The position numbers were made by a program, and so were the translations under genes. A model generated the notes under the pieces. The model was given only the letters and a program-made list of their open reading frames with translations, searched no databases and was not told where the DNA came from. 42,396 nucleotides of DNA. It comes from Candidatus Saccharimonadota bacterium (GTDB taxonomy: Bacteria > Patescibacteriota > Saccharimonadia > Saccharimonadales > Saccharimonadaceae). The stretch's first letter is position 1. Every line of letters begins with the position of its first letter. Below are positions 16,028-24,014 of this stretch, piece by piece. The DNA lies in NCBI GenBank assembly GCA_028289065.1, contig JAQGHA010000011.1, forward strand, positions 1 to 42,396, in the 5' to 3' direction.

Positions 16028-17263
16028 TCAGCTTATTTTAGCAAGCAGCTCATCTAGTGTCAATAACTCCGTGTCACTAGTGTTACGGTACGTCAATTCC
16101 AGCTTACCCTGTTCTATAAGCCGTTCACTAATAGTTATCCGGTACGGCAGGCCGATTAACTCGGCATCGGCGAACTTCGCCCCTGGTCGTTCATTACGAT
16201 CATCAAACAAGACAGTCAGGCCGGCAGCCTTCAATTCTTCATATAATTCATTTGCCTGGTCGGCAATATCACCAATACTCACCAGGTATACTTTGTACGG
16301 TGCGATGTTGACCGGCCAAACAAGACCCTTGTCATCACTAAACTTTTCAGCAATGATACCCATGGCACGAGTAATGCCAATTCCGTAGCTTCCCATAAAT
16401 ACAGGCTTCTGATTATTATCGTCACTTGTAAATTGCAGTCCCATATCTTCAGCTTTTTGAGAACCAAAATTGAAAATATTACCCACTTCGACAGTTTTTA
16501 CTTGTTCGAGTTCATCACGTGATATGCCAAGTTCTTTGATAGCATCATCAATCACTTCTTCGTTAATGGCAATATTTTTTTCACGGTGCAAATAAATGAT
16601 ATCTTCACCAGCATCACAAATAGTCTGGAATTCGTGGCTAAACTTCGTAAATGCTCCCCCGCTAGCGAAGGTCACATACGTATCGTCCCCGATACCAAGC
16701 CGTTCGTATACACGCTTGTAGGCTTCAATTGTACGGTTGTAATACGCTTCTAGATCCTCAGCAGAAGTGTGAAAAGAGTACATATCTTTCATTAAGAATT
16801 CACGGCCACGCATAATGCCACTTTTAGCTCGTAATTCATTACGCATTTTTGGTTGGAATTGATACAAACTGATTGGCAGGTCTTTGTAGCTGCGTACGTA
16901 CTGTTTGAGCATTTCAACAATTGGCTCTTCGTGGCTCCAACCTAACCCAACTTCAGTATCGTCTTTAAGGCGGGTCTTGAACCAAACGTCAACTACATCA
17001 TCACTCCAGCGACCAGTTTTTTCCCATACTTCACGGCGCTGCAAGCTGGTCATAATAAGTTCGTTTGAATCGATGGCATCCATTTCTTCACGAACGATTT
17101 GTTTGATGTTTTCAAGTACACGAATACCGAGTGGTAAATATGCATACACACCGGCCATTTCTTTATAAACAAAGCCTGCCCGAATTAATAATTGGGCGTT
17201 CTTAGCAACCTCATCAGTTGGGGCGTTTTTTAAAGTTTTGGTAAAAAGGTGTGATACTCGCAT
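16028..17263 (-). CDS. proS: Prolyl-tRNA synthetase lacking the editing insertion
   Basis: ProRS charges tRNA-Pro. The 411-residue protein keeps motif 1, motif 2 (MRNELRAKSGIMRGREFLMKDMYSF, about 140-164), the proline-pocket motif SHEFQ (209-213) and motif 3 GSYGIGITR (291-299), followed by an anticodon-binding domain from about 310. In bacterial-type ProRS a ~180-residue INS domain that hydrolyses Ala-tRNA-Pro follows SHEFQ; here only about 35 residues (about 222-256) occupy that place. Editing must be absent or done by a separate enzyme. GGGAGG lies 6-7 nt before the ATG, and the CPBP gene ends 3 nt upstream. Confidence 0.96.
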   Translation of the reverse strand: MRVSHLFTKTLKNAPTDEVAKNAQLLIRAGFVYKEMAGVYAYLPLGIRVLENIKQIVREEMDAIDSNELIMTSLQRREVWEKTGRWSDDVVDVWFKTRLKDDTEVGLGWSHEEPIVEMLKQYVRSYKDLPISLYQFQPKMRNELRAKSGIMRGREFLMKDMYSFHTSAEDLEAYYNRTIEAYKRVYERLGIGDDTYVTFASGGAFTKFSHEFQTICDAGEDIIYLHREKNIAINEEVIDDAIKELGISRDELEQVKTVEVGNIFNFGSQKAEDMGLQFTSDDNNQKPVFMGSYGIGITRAMGIIAEKFSDDKGLVWPVNIAPYKVYLVSIGDIADQANELYEELKAAGLTVLFDDRNERPGAKFADAELIGLPYRITISERLIEQGKLELTYRNTSDTELLTLDELLAKIS

Positions 17264-17266
17264 GAT

Positions 17267-18013
17267 TTATCCTCCCAGTGTACTAAGAACTGACGGATTG
17301 ATAAAGAGGAAGTAATAGGCAATGCCATTTTTTAGCATGTGAAGCATTATAGATGGCCATAAACTCTTAGACACCACCCTTAGCACACACAGTACAATAC
17401 TGAGCGCAAACACGTCTAAGCCAACGTTCCAGGCAAAGTGTACAATCGCAAATAACAGGCTGGTTATAAAGATGGCAACCCAAAGCGGTGCGTGCTTACG
17501 CAGCTTGCCAAGTAGGTAGCCTCGGAATAATAGTTCTTCAGCAATTGGCGCAATAACAACCAACATAATGAAGGCTAAAATGTATTCACTTTGCGTGGTG
17601 ATGTTAGTAAAGCCGGTATCTTGGGCTTGGTCGTAGTTCACAAATGTCAAGAAACTCATAGCCAGGGCCGTTACCAGCGCCGTCAGAATAAGATATACAA
17701 TCGCCCCTGCCGGCACCCATAAAAAATCCATCCAATTTGGTGAACGTTGAATACCTAGTTCGGCCTTGGTCGTACGTGACTTCTTCACTAGACATGGCAC
17801 CCCTATCACAATAAGCAGTGACAAGGCGTAAATAACCCCACCAGCGATTAGCTGGAACAATGAGGGGTTAATTTGGCTAAGCGGCACGCCTAAGTTTTGC
17901 AGTACCTCAATAAGTACTAATACCAACGCCTGCCCTAGCATAAAGCCTAAGAATACCCAGACTGGCAAGCCAACACATAAAAGTATTTTTCGATTAGAAG
18001 AGCTTAAAGACAT
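17267..18013 (-). CDS. CPBP family intramembrane metalloprotease (CAAX protease-like)
   Basis: The 248-residue polytopic protein has about seven hydrophobic segments and the family motifs: APIAEELLFRGYL with Glu159-Glu160 and Arg164, and a second motif FAIVHFAWN with His192. A final motif with Asp or Asn lies in the next helix. Members process prenylated proteins, bacteriocin precursors or regulators in the membrane; no substrate can be assigned here. The start codon lies 20 nt inside the end of rseP, so it is probably coupled to it. Two intramembrane proteases side by side is notable. Confidence 0.88.
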   Translation of the reverse strand: MSLSSSNRKILLCVGLPVWVFLGFMLGQALVLVLIEVLQNLGVPLSQINPSLFQLIAGGVIYALSLLIVIGVPCLVKKSRTTKAELGIQRSPNWMDFLWVPAGAIVYLILTALVTALAMSFLTFVNYDQAQDTGFTNITTQSEYILAFIMLVVIAPIAEELLFRGYLLGKLRKHAPLWVAIFITSLLFAIVHFAWNVGLDVFALSIVLCVLRVVSKSLWPSIMLHMLKNGIAYYFLFINPSVLSTLGG

Positions 18014-19127
18014 CCGCTACCGTCACTAATACAATTAAACAAAGCAACACCATAAAGCCCGTACCGTGAATACTTTCCTCGCGTTCTTTGGTAAGTGGTT
18101 TCTTCATAACTCTAAACAATGCCGTAACGAACCAGCGACCACCGTCTAACGATGGAATCGGCAGTGTGTTCATGACCGCTAAGGTTAAGGAGATAATCGC
18201 TGCCAAGAAAACTACTTGTGAAAAACCGGCTTCGCTGGCGGCTGGGAAAATGACTCCCAAAATACCAATTGGCCCGGCGACACTGGCGCCAGCTTTATCC
18301 AATTTTTCAGTCGCTTCATCACGGCCAGTTTGGGTAGTACTTAGCTGGCCAAGCAAACCTCCAAAGAAATCACCCAGTAATTGGCCAAGGCCTTGAACCG
18401 TCACCCAAGTATATTGAGCGGTGGTTACTACCCCAACAATTGGTGCCGACCAAGTGGCTTTAATACTTTCGCGTTGGCCTAAGGTTGCCCCAAATACACC
18501 CCCTGAAGAGTCTCGTAAGGCCACGTTAACGGTAGTTTGCTTGTTATTACGTTCATACACCACCGGAACAGTCTCTCCCCTATGGGCTTTACTGACTTCA
18601 ATCAGCTCTGCAGTGCTATCAATGGTTTCGCCGTCAAATTTCAGAATTTTGTCACCAGTTTTAATGCCAGCTTTTTCAGCTGGATAGCCAGCAGTTAAGG
18701 CACCAATTTGGACCGGAGCAGAAATCACCGTCGTATCAGATGGAATAGTAAATTGATTAGCAATAATTTTCGGTAAGCCCGTTACAGCCAAGATGCTGAG
18801 TAGCACAACCGCAATCAACCAGTTTACCACCACACCAGCGAACAAAATTTTTGTTTTCTGCCAAAATGTCGCGGCGCCATAATCACCTTTTTTATCAGCC
18901 GCGTCGTGTTCGCCTTGCAGCTTTACAAACCCACCTAAAGGCAGCCAGTTAAGGGTAAATAACACCCCATTCTTCAGCTTTTTAGCCCAAGCCCGAGGCG
19001 GAAAACCAATACCGAATTCTTCAACAACGACGCCATTTCGCTTGGCGACAATTGCGTGACCCAGTTCATGGGCGGCCACTAAAAATACTAGAACGAATAG
19101 CCCAACAATAATACCAATGATCAACAT
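17994..19127 (-). CDS. rseP: Site-2 protease RseP (M50 family) with PDZ domain
   Basis: RseP cuts membrane segments of regulators and leftover signal peptides. The 377-residue protein has HELGH at residues 20-24 in its first membrane helix, a PDZ domain (about 130-210, AGIKTGDKILKFDGETI), and the second active-site motif NTLPIPSLDGGR near residue 315. Topology matches RseP. It starts directly after the uppS stop with no gap; GGAGG inside uppS serves as its Shine-Dalgarno. In many bacteria dxr and/or cdsA sit between uppS and rseP; both are missing here. Confidence 0.95.
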   Translation of the reverse strand: MLIIGIIVGLFVLVFLVAAHELGHAIVAKRNGVVVEEFGIGFPPRAWAKKLKNGVLFTLNWLPLGGFVKLQGEHDAADKKGDYGAATFWQKTKILFAGVVVNWLIAVVLLSILAVTGLPKIIANQFTIPSDTTVISAPVQIGALTAGYPAEKAGIKTGDKILKFDGETIDSTAELIEVSKAHRGETVPVVYERNNKQTTVNVALRDSSGGVFGATLGQRESIKATWSAPIVGVVTTAQYTWVTVQGLGQLLGDFFGGLLGQLSTTQTGRDEATEKLDKAGASVAGPIGILGVIFPAASEAGFSQVVFLAAIISLTLAVMNTLPIPSLDGGRWFVTALFRVMKKPLTKEREESIHGTGFMVLLCLIVLVTVADVFKLF

Positions 19128-19826
19128 TTACCCTCCAAATCGGCGCTGTCTACGCGTATATTCTTCCATTATAGCCGTCACATCGTCTTTTGTCATATCT
19201 GGCCATGGTTTATCTAAAAACAGTAATTCGCTGTAAGCTGAACGCCACAACATAAAGTTACTGAGGCGCTGCTCACCACTGGTACGAACAATTAAATCAA
19301 TTGGTGGAATCTCCGGAGCGTAGATATTATCAGCAATCAGCTGTTGGGTTACCTCATCAGCCGACACACCAGACTGAACAATTTTTTTAACTGCTTCAGT
19401 AATTTCTAGCTGGCCACCATAGTTAAAACACAGCGCAAATTCGCCAGCAGTGTTGCCTGCCGTAGCCGCTTCGGCCTTTTCAATAGCCTTAATAATCTTC
19501 GGGCTAATCCCCTCGCGCGAACCTAACACCTTTAAACGGATGTTATATTCATTAAACATTGGAATATCCGAAGTTAGTAGCCTTAGCACCAAACCGAGCA
19601 ACTTTTTTACTTCATCGGCACTACGCTGCCAGTTTTCGGTTGAAAAAACGTAGGCTGACATATAGGTGACGCCGCTTTCAATCGTCGCAATAGCGACATC
19701 CTTTAAGGCATTATAACCAGCAAGGTGGCCTTCATACGCCGGCAAACCATGGGTTTTAGCCCAACGGCGGTTGCCATCAACAATATAGCCCACATGCTTT
19801 GGTGTGGTCGGCGTAGCGTCTGCCAT
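19128..19826 (-). CDS. uppS: Undecaprenyl diphosphate synthase (cis-prenyltransferase)
   Basis: UppS makes the C55 lipid carrier for peptidoglycan and surface polymers. The 232-residue protein has the signature VDGNRRWAK with catalytic Asp17, FSTENWQRS around residue 66, and the C-terminal DLIVRTSGEQRLSNFMLWRSAYSEL, all typical of the family. Its ATG shares one base with the frr stop (TAATG), implying translational coupling. It supplies the carrier used by the LCP and Mur enzymes encoded nearby. Confidence 0.97.
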   Translation of the reverse strand: MADATPTTPKHVGYIVDGNRRWAKTHGLPAYEGHLAGYNALKDVAIATIESGVTYMSAYVFSTENWQRSADEVKKLLGLVLRLLTSDIPMFNEYNIRLKVLGSREGISPKIIKAIEKAEAATAGNTAGEFALCFNYGGQLEITEAVKKIVQSGVSADEVTQQLIADNIYAPEIPPIDLIVRTSGEQRLSNFMLWRSAYSELLFLDKPWPDMTKDDVTAIMEEYTRRQRRFGG

Positions 19827-20380
19827 TACAGTGTCAGGATTTCTTTTTCTTTATCTCTAAATAAACTATCAAGTTTGGCGTTGGCTTGGCTGACGGAATC
19901 ATCAACTGCCTTTTCAGCTCGCTTTTGGTCGTCCTCAGACATTTCCTTGGCGTCTTTTAGGCGCTTGGCTTCTTTTAAAGCCTCTTGGCGGATGTTTCGA
20001 AGCGCAATGCGAGCTTCTTCTACCTTTTCAGAGGTCTGCTTCACAATTTGCTTACGACGCTCTTCAGTAAGCGGAGGAATAGGTACACGAATAATACGGC
20101 CATCGTCGCTTGGGTTAAGGCCTAACGATTGGTCGTTGCGAATTGCTGCTACCACCGCTTGAATGTTGGTTGGGTCAAAAGGCGTAATAGTAATTAACTG
20201 CGCTTCGGGAACGGTAACGTTTGCTACTTGGTTTAGGGGCATGCGCTGACCGTAGGCTTCAACGGTAATACTATCGAGCATAGTTGGGTGAGCCCGACCG
20301 GTACGAACCTTTCGGAGTTCATCGGCAAAGTGCGAAACAGCTTGGGTAAAACGATCTTCGTATTGTTTCTGATTAAACAT
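19826..20380 (-). CDS. frr: Ribosome recycling factor
   Basis: RRF splits post-termination ribosomes together with EF-G. The 184-residue protein has the conserved ELRKVRTGRAHPTMLDSITVEAYG and the long C-terminal three-helix region (RKQIVKQTSEKVEEARIALRNIRQEA). GAGG lies 5 nt before the ATG. A -10 box at 20404-20409 makes it the first gene of the frr-uppS-rseP-CPBP-proS-greA run. The usual partner pyrH is not next to it. Confidence 0.97.
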   Translation of the reverse strand: MFNQKQYEDRFTQAVSHFADELRKVRTGRAHPTMLDSITVEAYGQRMPLNQVANVTVPEAQLITITPFDPTNIQAVVAAIRNDQSLGLNPSDDGRIIRVPIPPLTEERRKQIVKQTSEKVEEARIALRNIRQEALKEAKRLKDAKEMSEDDQKRAEKAVDDSVSQANAKLDSLFRDKEKEILTL

Positions 20381-20403
20381 GGGACCTCTTTCTTAATGTA
20401 TTT

Positions 20404-20409
20404 ATTATA
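20404..20409 (-). promoter_or_regulatory. -10 box of the frr operon
   Basis: Minus strand TATAAT at 20409-20404, about 24 nt before the frr ATG. No convincing -35 was seen. It is divergent from the promoter at 20444-20472. Confidence 0.5.
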
Positions 20410-20443
20410 CAGCATTATTTTTCATATCTACCCTTTACAAGCA

Positions 20444-20472
20444 TTGCTTTTTTTAAATATAAGTGGTATAAT
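20444..20472 (+). promoter_or_regulatory. Promoter of the GAF/cyclase-like gene
   Basis: TTGCTT at 20444-20449, a 17 nt spacer ending in TGG, and TATAAT at 20467-20472. Only 8 nt separate the -10 box from the ATG at 20481, so the mRNA should be nearly leaderless. Confidence 0.65.
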
Positions 20473-20480
20473 ATATTCAT

Positions 20481-21566
20481 ATGGAAAAGAGTGTGTCGCC
20501 AGAGCCATTAGAGCTCGCTGACGAAATTAGATTTATAGACCGCAGCGATGTTCAAGATGGGTTAGCTTTAGCCCACGAACAACTCCAAGCGCTTAACGAC
20601 GACTACCACAATCTTAGCATCGATATGAACCCACATTCCGCTTCTGACCCCTACGAACAAGTAACTTTGTTTACTATTGATAGCCAACCAACAAATCGCG
20701 CTTCGGCAATTGCCCAGGCTAATGCATATGGACTTGAACAAGATTCTCGCCTCGACTTCAGCCGGCAATCTATTAAAAATCGACGTGTAATTCTTAGTCA
20801 ATCAGCCCTCGGTGCGGCATTAGATAAAAATAAACCACAGTATATGACAAGCTACATGAACAACAACCATGAAGTCTGGGCGCATCCTTTGTTTGTCGGA
20901 CAGCAACAAACCGCCGCCATTCAACTGGCTTTTACTAGGAGTGAAGATTCTCGCTGGAATTTGCCTAGTAGTAATGACGTCGAAAAGGTGTTCAAAAAGC
21001 ACAAACATTCTTTAGGTAAAGTAGCGAAGTCACTGGCAATGCTGTCGCTCGATACGCGTTCTTTATCAAAAAGCTTAGAGCTCCAACCCCCTATTACCCC
21101 TGATTCATTCATGATTTCCTGGGATGTTGTTAACTCTTCCGGTGATGTCCTCAGTAGTCGCTATCCAACCCACGAAAGGTACCTAGATGCTTTCAAAAAG
21201 AGAATCCAAGCCGATGTCACAACCGGCTACGGCGCCACTGCTTTAGACCGGGGCGATGGTGAGCACATTATTATTCCTATTAGTGGCAATCTTAACGATA
21301 AAGACTCCATTAAATTATTTGGACAACAGCACATCAACCCTCTCGTTGATAAGCTTCAGGCAACGCATGATGTTGTCGCAAAAGCGTACGCGAAAACGAT
21401 CTCCCCTACAATTGCGCTCCGGGTTGGTGTTGGGAACTTTGAAGCCAACGTTAATGACTTCCTTACCAGCCAAGCGATTACCGAAACGGTTAAAAAAGCC
21501 CGTCGAAGGCAAGGTTCATCTGTGGCATACACCACTGAAGCCGGTAGAATACTGCGAACTAAATAA
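20481..21566 (+). CDS. Hypothetical protein, possible GAF-like plus nucleotidyl-cyclase-like domains
   Basis: The 361-residue soluble protein is not clearly recognisable. Residues about 60-195 (VTLFTIDS, RRVILSQSALG, HEVWAHPLFVGQQQTAAIQLAF, then a helix SLGKVAKSLAML) have the pattern of a GAF-like sensor domain. Residues about 208-345 resemble a nucleotidyl-cyclase fold: a first strand SFMISWDVVNSSGD with Asp215 where the family binds metal, a hairpin DRGDGEHIIIPI (256-267), and a strand ALRVGVGNFE. The match is weak, and a catalytically dead or regulatory version is possible. It ends at a bidirectional terminator shared with tsf. It occupies the place between tsf and frr where many bacteria carry pyrH. 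Confidence 0.5.
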   Translation: MEKSVSPEPLELADEIRFIDRSDVQDGLALAHEQLQALNDDYHNLSIDMNPHSASDPYEQVTLFTIDSQPTNRASAIAQANAYGLEQDSRLDFSRQSIKNRRVILSQSALGAALDKNKPQYMTSYMNNNHEVWAHPLFVGQQQTAAIQLAFTRSEDSRWNLPSSNDVEKVFKKHKHSLGKVAKSLAMLSLDTRSLSKSLELQPPITPDSFMISWDVVNSSGDVLSSRYPTHERYLDAFKKRIQADVTTGYGATALDRGDGEHIIIPISGNLNDKDSIKLFGQQHINPLVDKLQATHDVVAKAYAKTISPTIALRVGVGNFEANVNDFLTSQAITETVKKARRRQGSSVAYTTEAGRILRTK

Positions 21567-21596
21567 AAAACCTCCCGAATAAACGAGAGGTTTTTT
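21565..21596. terminator. Bidirectional intrinsic terminator
   Basis: Arms AAAAAACCTC and GAGGTTTTTT around a 12 nt loop. It gives a U-tract on both strands and separates the convergent cyclase-like gene and tsf. Confidence 0.9.
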
Positions 21597-21612
21597 AATT
21601 TTTAACAACTAA

Positions 21613-22209
21613 TTAGTCGTTAACGCCCAGCTCAATACGAGTGAAGCGGCGAATAATCAAGTTCTCACCTGTTTTAGCGACGTTTTCTTTAAGAAATTCA
21701 CCAACAGTTTGTGAGTCGTTCATGATGTAGGCTTGGTTCAAAAGTACTTTTTCTGCAAAGTGCTTCTTGACTTGGCCGTCAACAATTTTTTCAACCATTT
21801 CAGCTGGTTTGCTTTTCAAAGTATCGCTTTCCATAGCTTCGGTGCGAACACGAGCAATTTCTTCAGCTGGAATATCAGCTTCTGAAACATATACAGGGTT
21901 CATTGAAGCAACTTGCAAAGCAATCATATGAGCAAATTCTTTGAAGCCGTCAGTACGTGCTACGAAGTCAGTTTCACAGTTAACTTCCACAAGAACGCCA
22001 ATGCGCCCACCGTGAACGTAACTATCAATGATACCTTCAAGTGCTTCGCGGTCTGCTTTTTTCTCAGCCTTAGTCAGGCCTTTTTTGCGCATTTCTTCAA
22101 GCGCTTTATCGAAATCACCTTCAGCTGCAACTAGTGCAACCTTAGCGTCAGTTAAACCAACACCAGTCAATTCTTTTAGCTTCTTAATGTCCTCAATAGA
22201 TACAGCCAT
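21613..22209 (-). CDS. tsf: Elongation factor Ts
   Basis: EF-Ts recycles EF-Tu by exchanging GDP for GTP. The 198-residue protein has the N-terminal UBA-like helices (IKKLKELTGVGLTDAKVALVAAEGDFDKALEEMR), the core signature VEVNCETDFVARTDGF, and a C-terminal ending GENLIIRRFTRIELG. It is a short form with a single core subdomain. AAGGAGG lies 10 nt before the ATG, and the rpsB stop is 5 nt upstream, so the two form the classic rpsB-tsf operon. Confidence 0.97.
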   Translation of the reverse strand: MAVSIEDIKKLKELTGVGLTDAKVALVAAEGDFDKALEEMRKKGLTKAEKKADREALEGIIDSYVHGGRIGVLVEVNCETDFVARTDGFKEFAHMIALQVASMNPVYVSEADIPAEEIARVRTEAMESDTLKSKPAEMVEKIVDGQVKKHFAEKVLLNQAYIMNDSQTVGEFLKENVAKTGENLIIRRFTRIELGVND

Positions 22210-22214
22210 TTTAA

Positions 22215-22934
22215 TTAAGCCTCCTTTTCACCCTTATCTTTTGCAGATACGCCCTTACCTTCAACAACCGCTTCAGCAACGTAGTCAAGAATTGTTTGGA
22301 TTCCCTTAATTGCGTCGTCGTTACCAGGAATAACGTAGTCGATGATGCTTGGGTCAGCGTTGGTGTCTACGACAGCAATAACTGGTACACCAATGGTCTT
22401 TGCTTCCTTAATTGCGTTGTCGTCACCGATAACATCAATTAGGAACAATGCACCTGGCTTGCCATCAAGGTTCTTAATACCGCTATATTTAGCGTTTAAT
22501 GCATCAATTTCCTCTTGGAAACGTTGCACTTCAAGCTTGTTGTAGCGCTTTTCAAGGTCACCAGCAGCCATGTTCTTTTCAAGGTCTTTTAGTTTCTTGA
22601 TTTGAGCACCGATAGTCTGGATGTTGGTAAGTGTCCCACCTAACCATCGTTCGGTCATGTATGGTTGACCAAGTGCTTCAGCAGTTTGCTTAACAATGTC
22701 TTTCGTTTGCTTTTTAGTTGCAACAAACAAAATAGTCTTACCGCTAGCGATAGTCTTAGTAATGAATGGCAAAGCAGCATCTAAACCTTCGACGGTCTTT
22801 GTTAGGTCAATGATGTGGCTATCTTGACGTTTGCTGTGAATGTATGGCGCCATTTTAGGGTGCCAACGGCTCGTCTTGTGTCCAAAGTGGAGACCAGATT
22901 CGAGCAATTTCTTAATATCAACCTGTACGGTCAT
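22215..22934 (-). CDS. rpsB: 30S ribosomal protein S2
   Basis: S2 binds the back of the small subunit and interacts with S1 or its substitutes. From the ATG at 22934 the protein has 239 residues with the signatures LLESGLHFGHKTSRWHPKM, IHSKRQDSHIIDL and GVPVIAVVDTNADPSIIDYVIPGNDDA. I chose this start because AAGGAG lies 9 nt upstream and it gives the usual MTVQVDIKKLLE; an in-frame ATG nine codons earlier has no such site and falls in the structured leader. It heads the rpsB-tsf operon with a strong promoter and an ~85 nt leader. Confidence 0.97.
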   Translation of the reverse strand: MTVQVDIKKLLESGLHFGHKTSRWHPKMAPYIHSKRQDSHIIDLTKTVEGLDAALPFITKTIASGKTILFVATKKQTKDIVKQTAEALGQPYMTERWLGGTLTNIQTIGAQIKKLKDLEKNMAAGDLEKRYNKLEVQRFQEEIDALNAKYSGIKNLDGKPGALFLIDVIGDDNAIKEAKTIGVPVIAVVDTNADPSIIDYVIPGNDDAIKGIQTILDYVAEAVVEGKGVSAKDKGEKEA

Positions 22935-22959
22935 ATTGGTATACTCCTTAATTTTCCTC

Positions 22960-22997
22960 ATCCCCGGCCCTGAATATTCAGGAGTAATACTGGGGAT
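22960..22997 (-). promoter_or_regulatory. Candidate S2 leader RNA structure
   Basis: In the ~85 nt leader an outer helix ATCCCC/GGGGAT (22992-22997 with 22960-22965) encloses a perfect 14 nt palindrome, CCTGAATATTCAGG (22969-22982). The start codon is 25 nt beyond. Leaders with a helix and internal hairpin before rpsB bind S2 and repress translation in several phyla; this one is a candidate of that kind by position and shape, not by a recognised consensus. Confidence 0.55.
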
Positions 22998-23025
22998 TGT
23001 GTCGTTTATAAAATGTTACCTCTGT

Positions 23026-23054
23026 ATTATACCATTCTTAAGGGGTAGTGTCTA
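23026..23054 (-). promoter_or_regulatory. rpsB-tsf promoter
   Basis: Minus strand -35 TAGACA (23054-23049), a 17 nt spacer ending in TGG, and a perfect TATAAT (23031-23026). This is one of the best promoter matches in the window, as expected for a ribosomal protein operon. Confidence 0.8.
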
Positions 23055-23077
23055 GGTATTTGTAACGTGGCCGAAAG

Positions 23078-23917
23078 TTACGATTCGCGATTTAAAGAAT
23101 TTGAAGTTTCGTTACGCATAATCTCATGGGCATTCGATATCACCACGAATGCCTTTTTATCTACCGAGTGAATTGCGGCCTTAATTTTTTGCTCCTCAAA
23201 GCGCGTAATCACCGCCAGTAAAATGCCGTGTGGCTCGGGGTCGTTTTTATTAGCCTCTTTTAAATACGTTACCGGCTCTTCAATGACTTCATTAATCACC
23301 TTACCAATGGCGCGCACTTTCATACTGACAATCCAGACACTTCGCGATTCGTTTAAACCTTCCACGGTGACATCGATAGCTTTATGAGCCACGAAATACG
23401 CAATCAATGAGTACAGGGCGTTTTCCCAACCAAACACAAAACCAGCCGCAGCAATGATGATCCCGTTAATAACCATAATCGCCTCACCGACGGTAAAGAC
23501 GGTAATGCGGTCAATTAAGATTGCAATCGTATCGGAGCCGTCAATTATACCGCCGTAACGGATGACTAAGCCCGAGCCAATGCCGACAAAAATACCACCA
23601 AAAATAGCTGCCAATATTGGCTGGTTCGTAAAGCCTTCCGGAATATGTACAAAAGTTAAGGCAGCTAGCGCGACAATACCAATACTCGAATGAATGGCGA
23701 AATCTTTACCGAATTTTCGAAAGCCGACAATAATGAACGGAATATTAAATAGTAGTAGCAATACACCAAACGGCATACCGATTAAATAAGAACTTAAGAT
23801 TGAAATACCGGTTACGCCACCATCTAACAGATGGTTCGGCAGCAAGAATGCCTGTAGACCAATAGCAGCAATACCACTCCCTAGCAGGATTAAAAGTACT
23901 CGCGCCACTTCGTTCAA
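23078..23917 (-). CDS. YitT family membrane protein (DUF161 plus DUF2179)
   Basis: The 279-residue protein has five to six membrane segments in the first 190 residues, with the family motif LPNHLLDGGVTGISIL and GGIIDGSDTIAIL, and a C-terminal soluble domain (about 195-265, VITRFEEQKIKAAIHSVDKKAFVVISNAHEIM) of the DUF2179 type, a small ligand-binding fold. The transported or sensed molecule is unknown for this family. The start appears to be TTG at 23917, with AGAGGAG 11 nt upstream; no ATG fits better. Confidence 0.85.
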   Translation of the reverse strand: MNEVARVLLILLGSGIAAIGLQAFLLPNHLLDGGVTGISILSSYLIGMPFGVLLLLFNIPFIIVGFRKFGKDFAIHSSIGIVALAALTFVHIPEGFTNQPILAAIFGGIFVGIGSGLVIRYGGIIDGSDTIAILIDRITVFTVGEAIMVINGIIIAAAGFVFGWENALYSLIAYFVAHKAIDVTVEGLNESRSVWIVSMKVRAIGKVINEVIEEPVTYLKEANKNDPEPHGILLAVITRFEEQKIKAAIHSVDKKAFVVISNAHEIMRNETSNSLNRES

Positions 23918-24000
23918 CTTAATACACGCTCCTCTACTTAATCGTTGCCTATCTGACTTCTATTGTACATTACCCCTCGCCCTCCGCACCGACCATAGTG

Positions 24001-24006
24001 TAGAAT
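24001..24006 (+). promoter_or_regulatory. -10 box of the DUF475 gene
   Basis: TAGAAT, with only 8 nt between the box and the ATG at 24015, and no Shine-Dalgarno. No -35 match is visible. It fits the leaderless pattern seen elsewhere in the window. Confidence 0.5.
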
Positions 24007-24014
24007 GTAAACAT

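Noticed and set aside
16514-16523. ATCACGTGAT palindrome inside proS as a parS site
   Set aside because: Only the CACGTG centre and few flanking bases match the parS consensus TGTTTCACGTGAAACA; it is within a conserved coding region.
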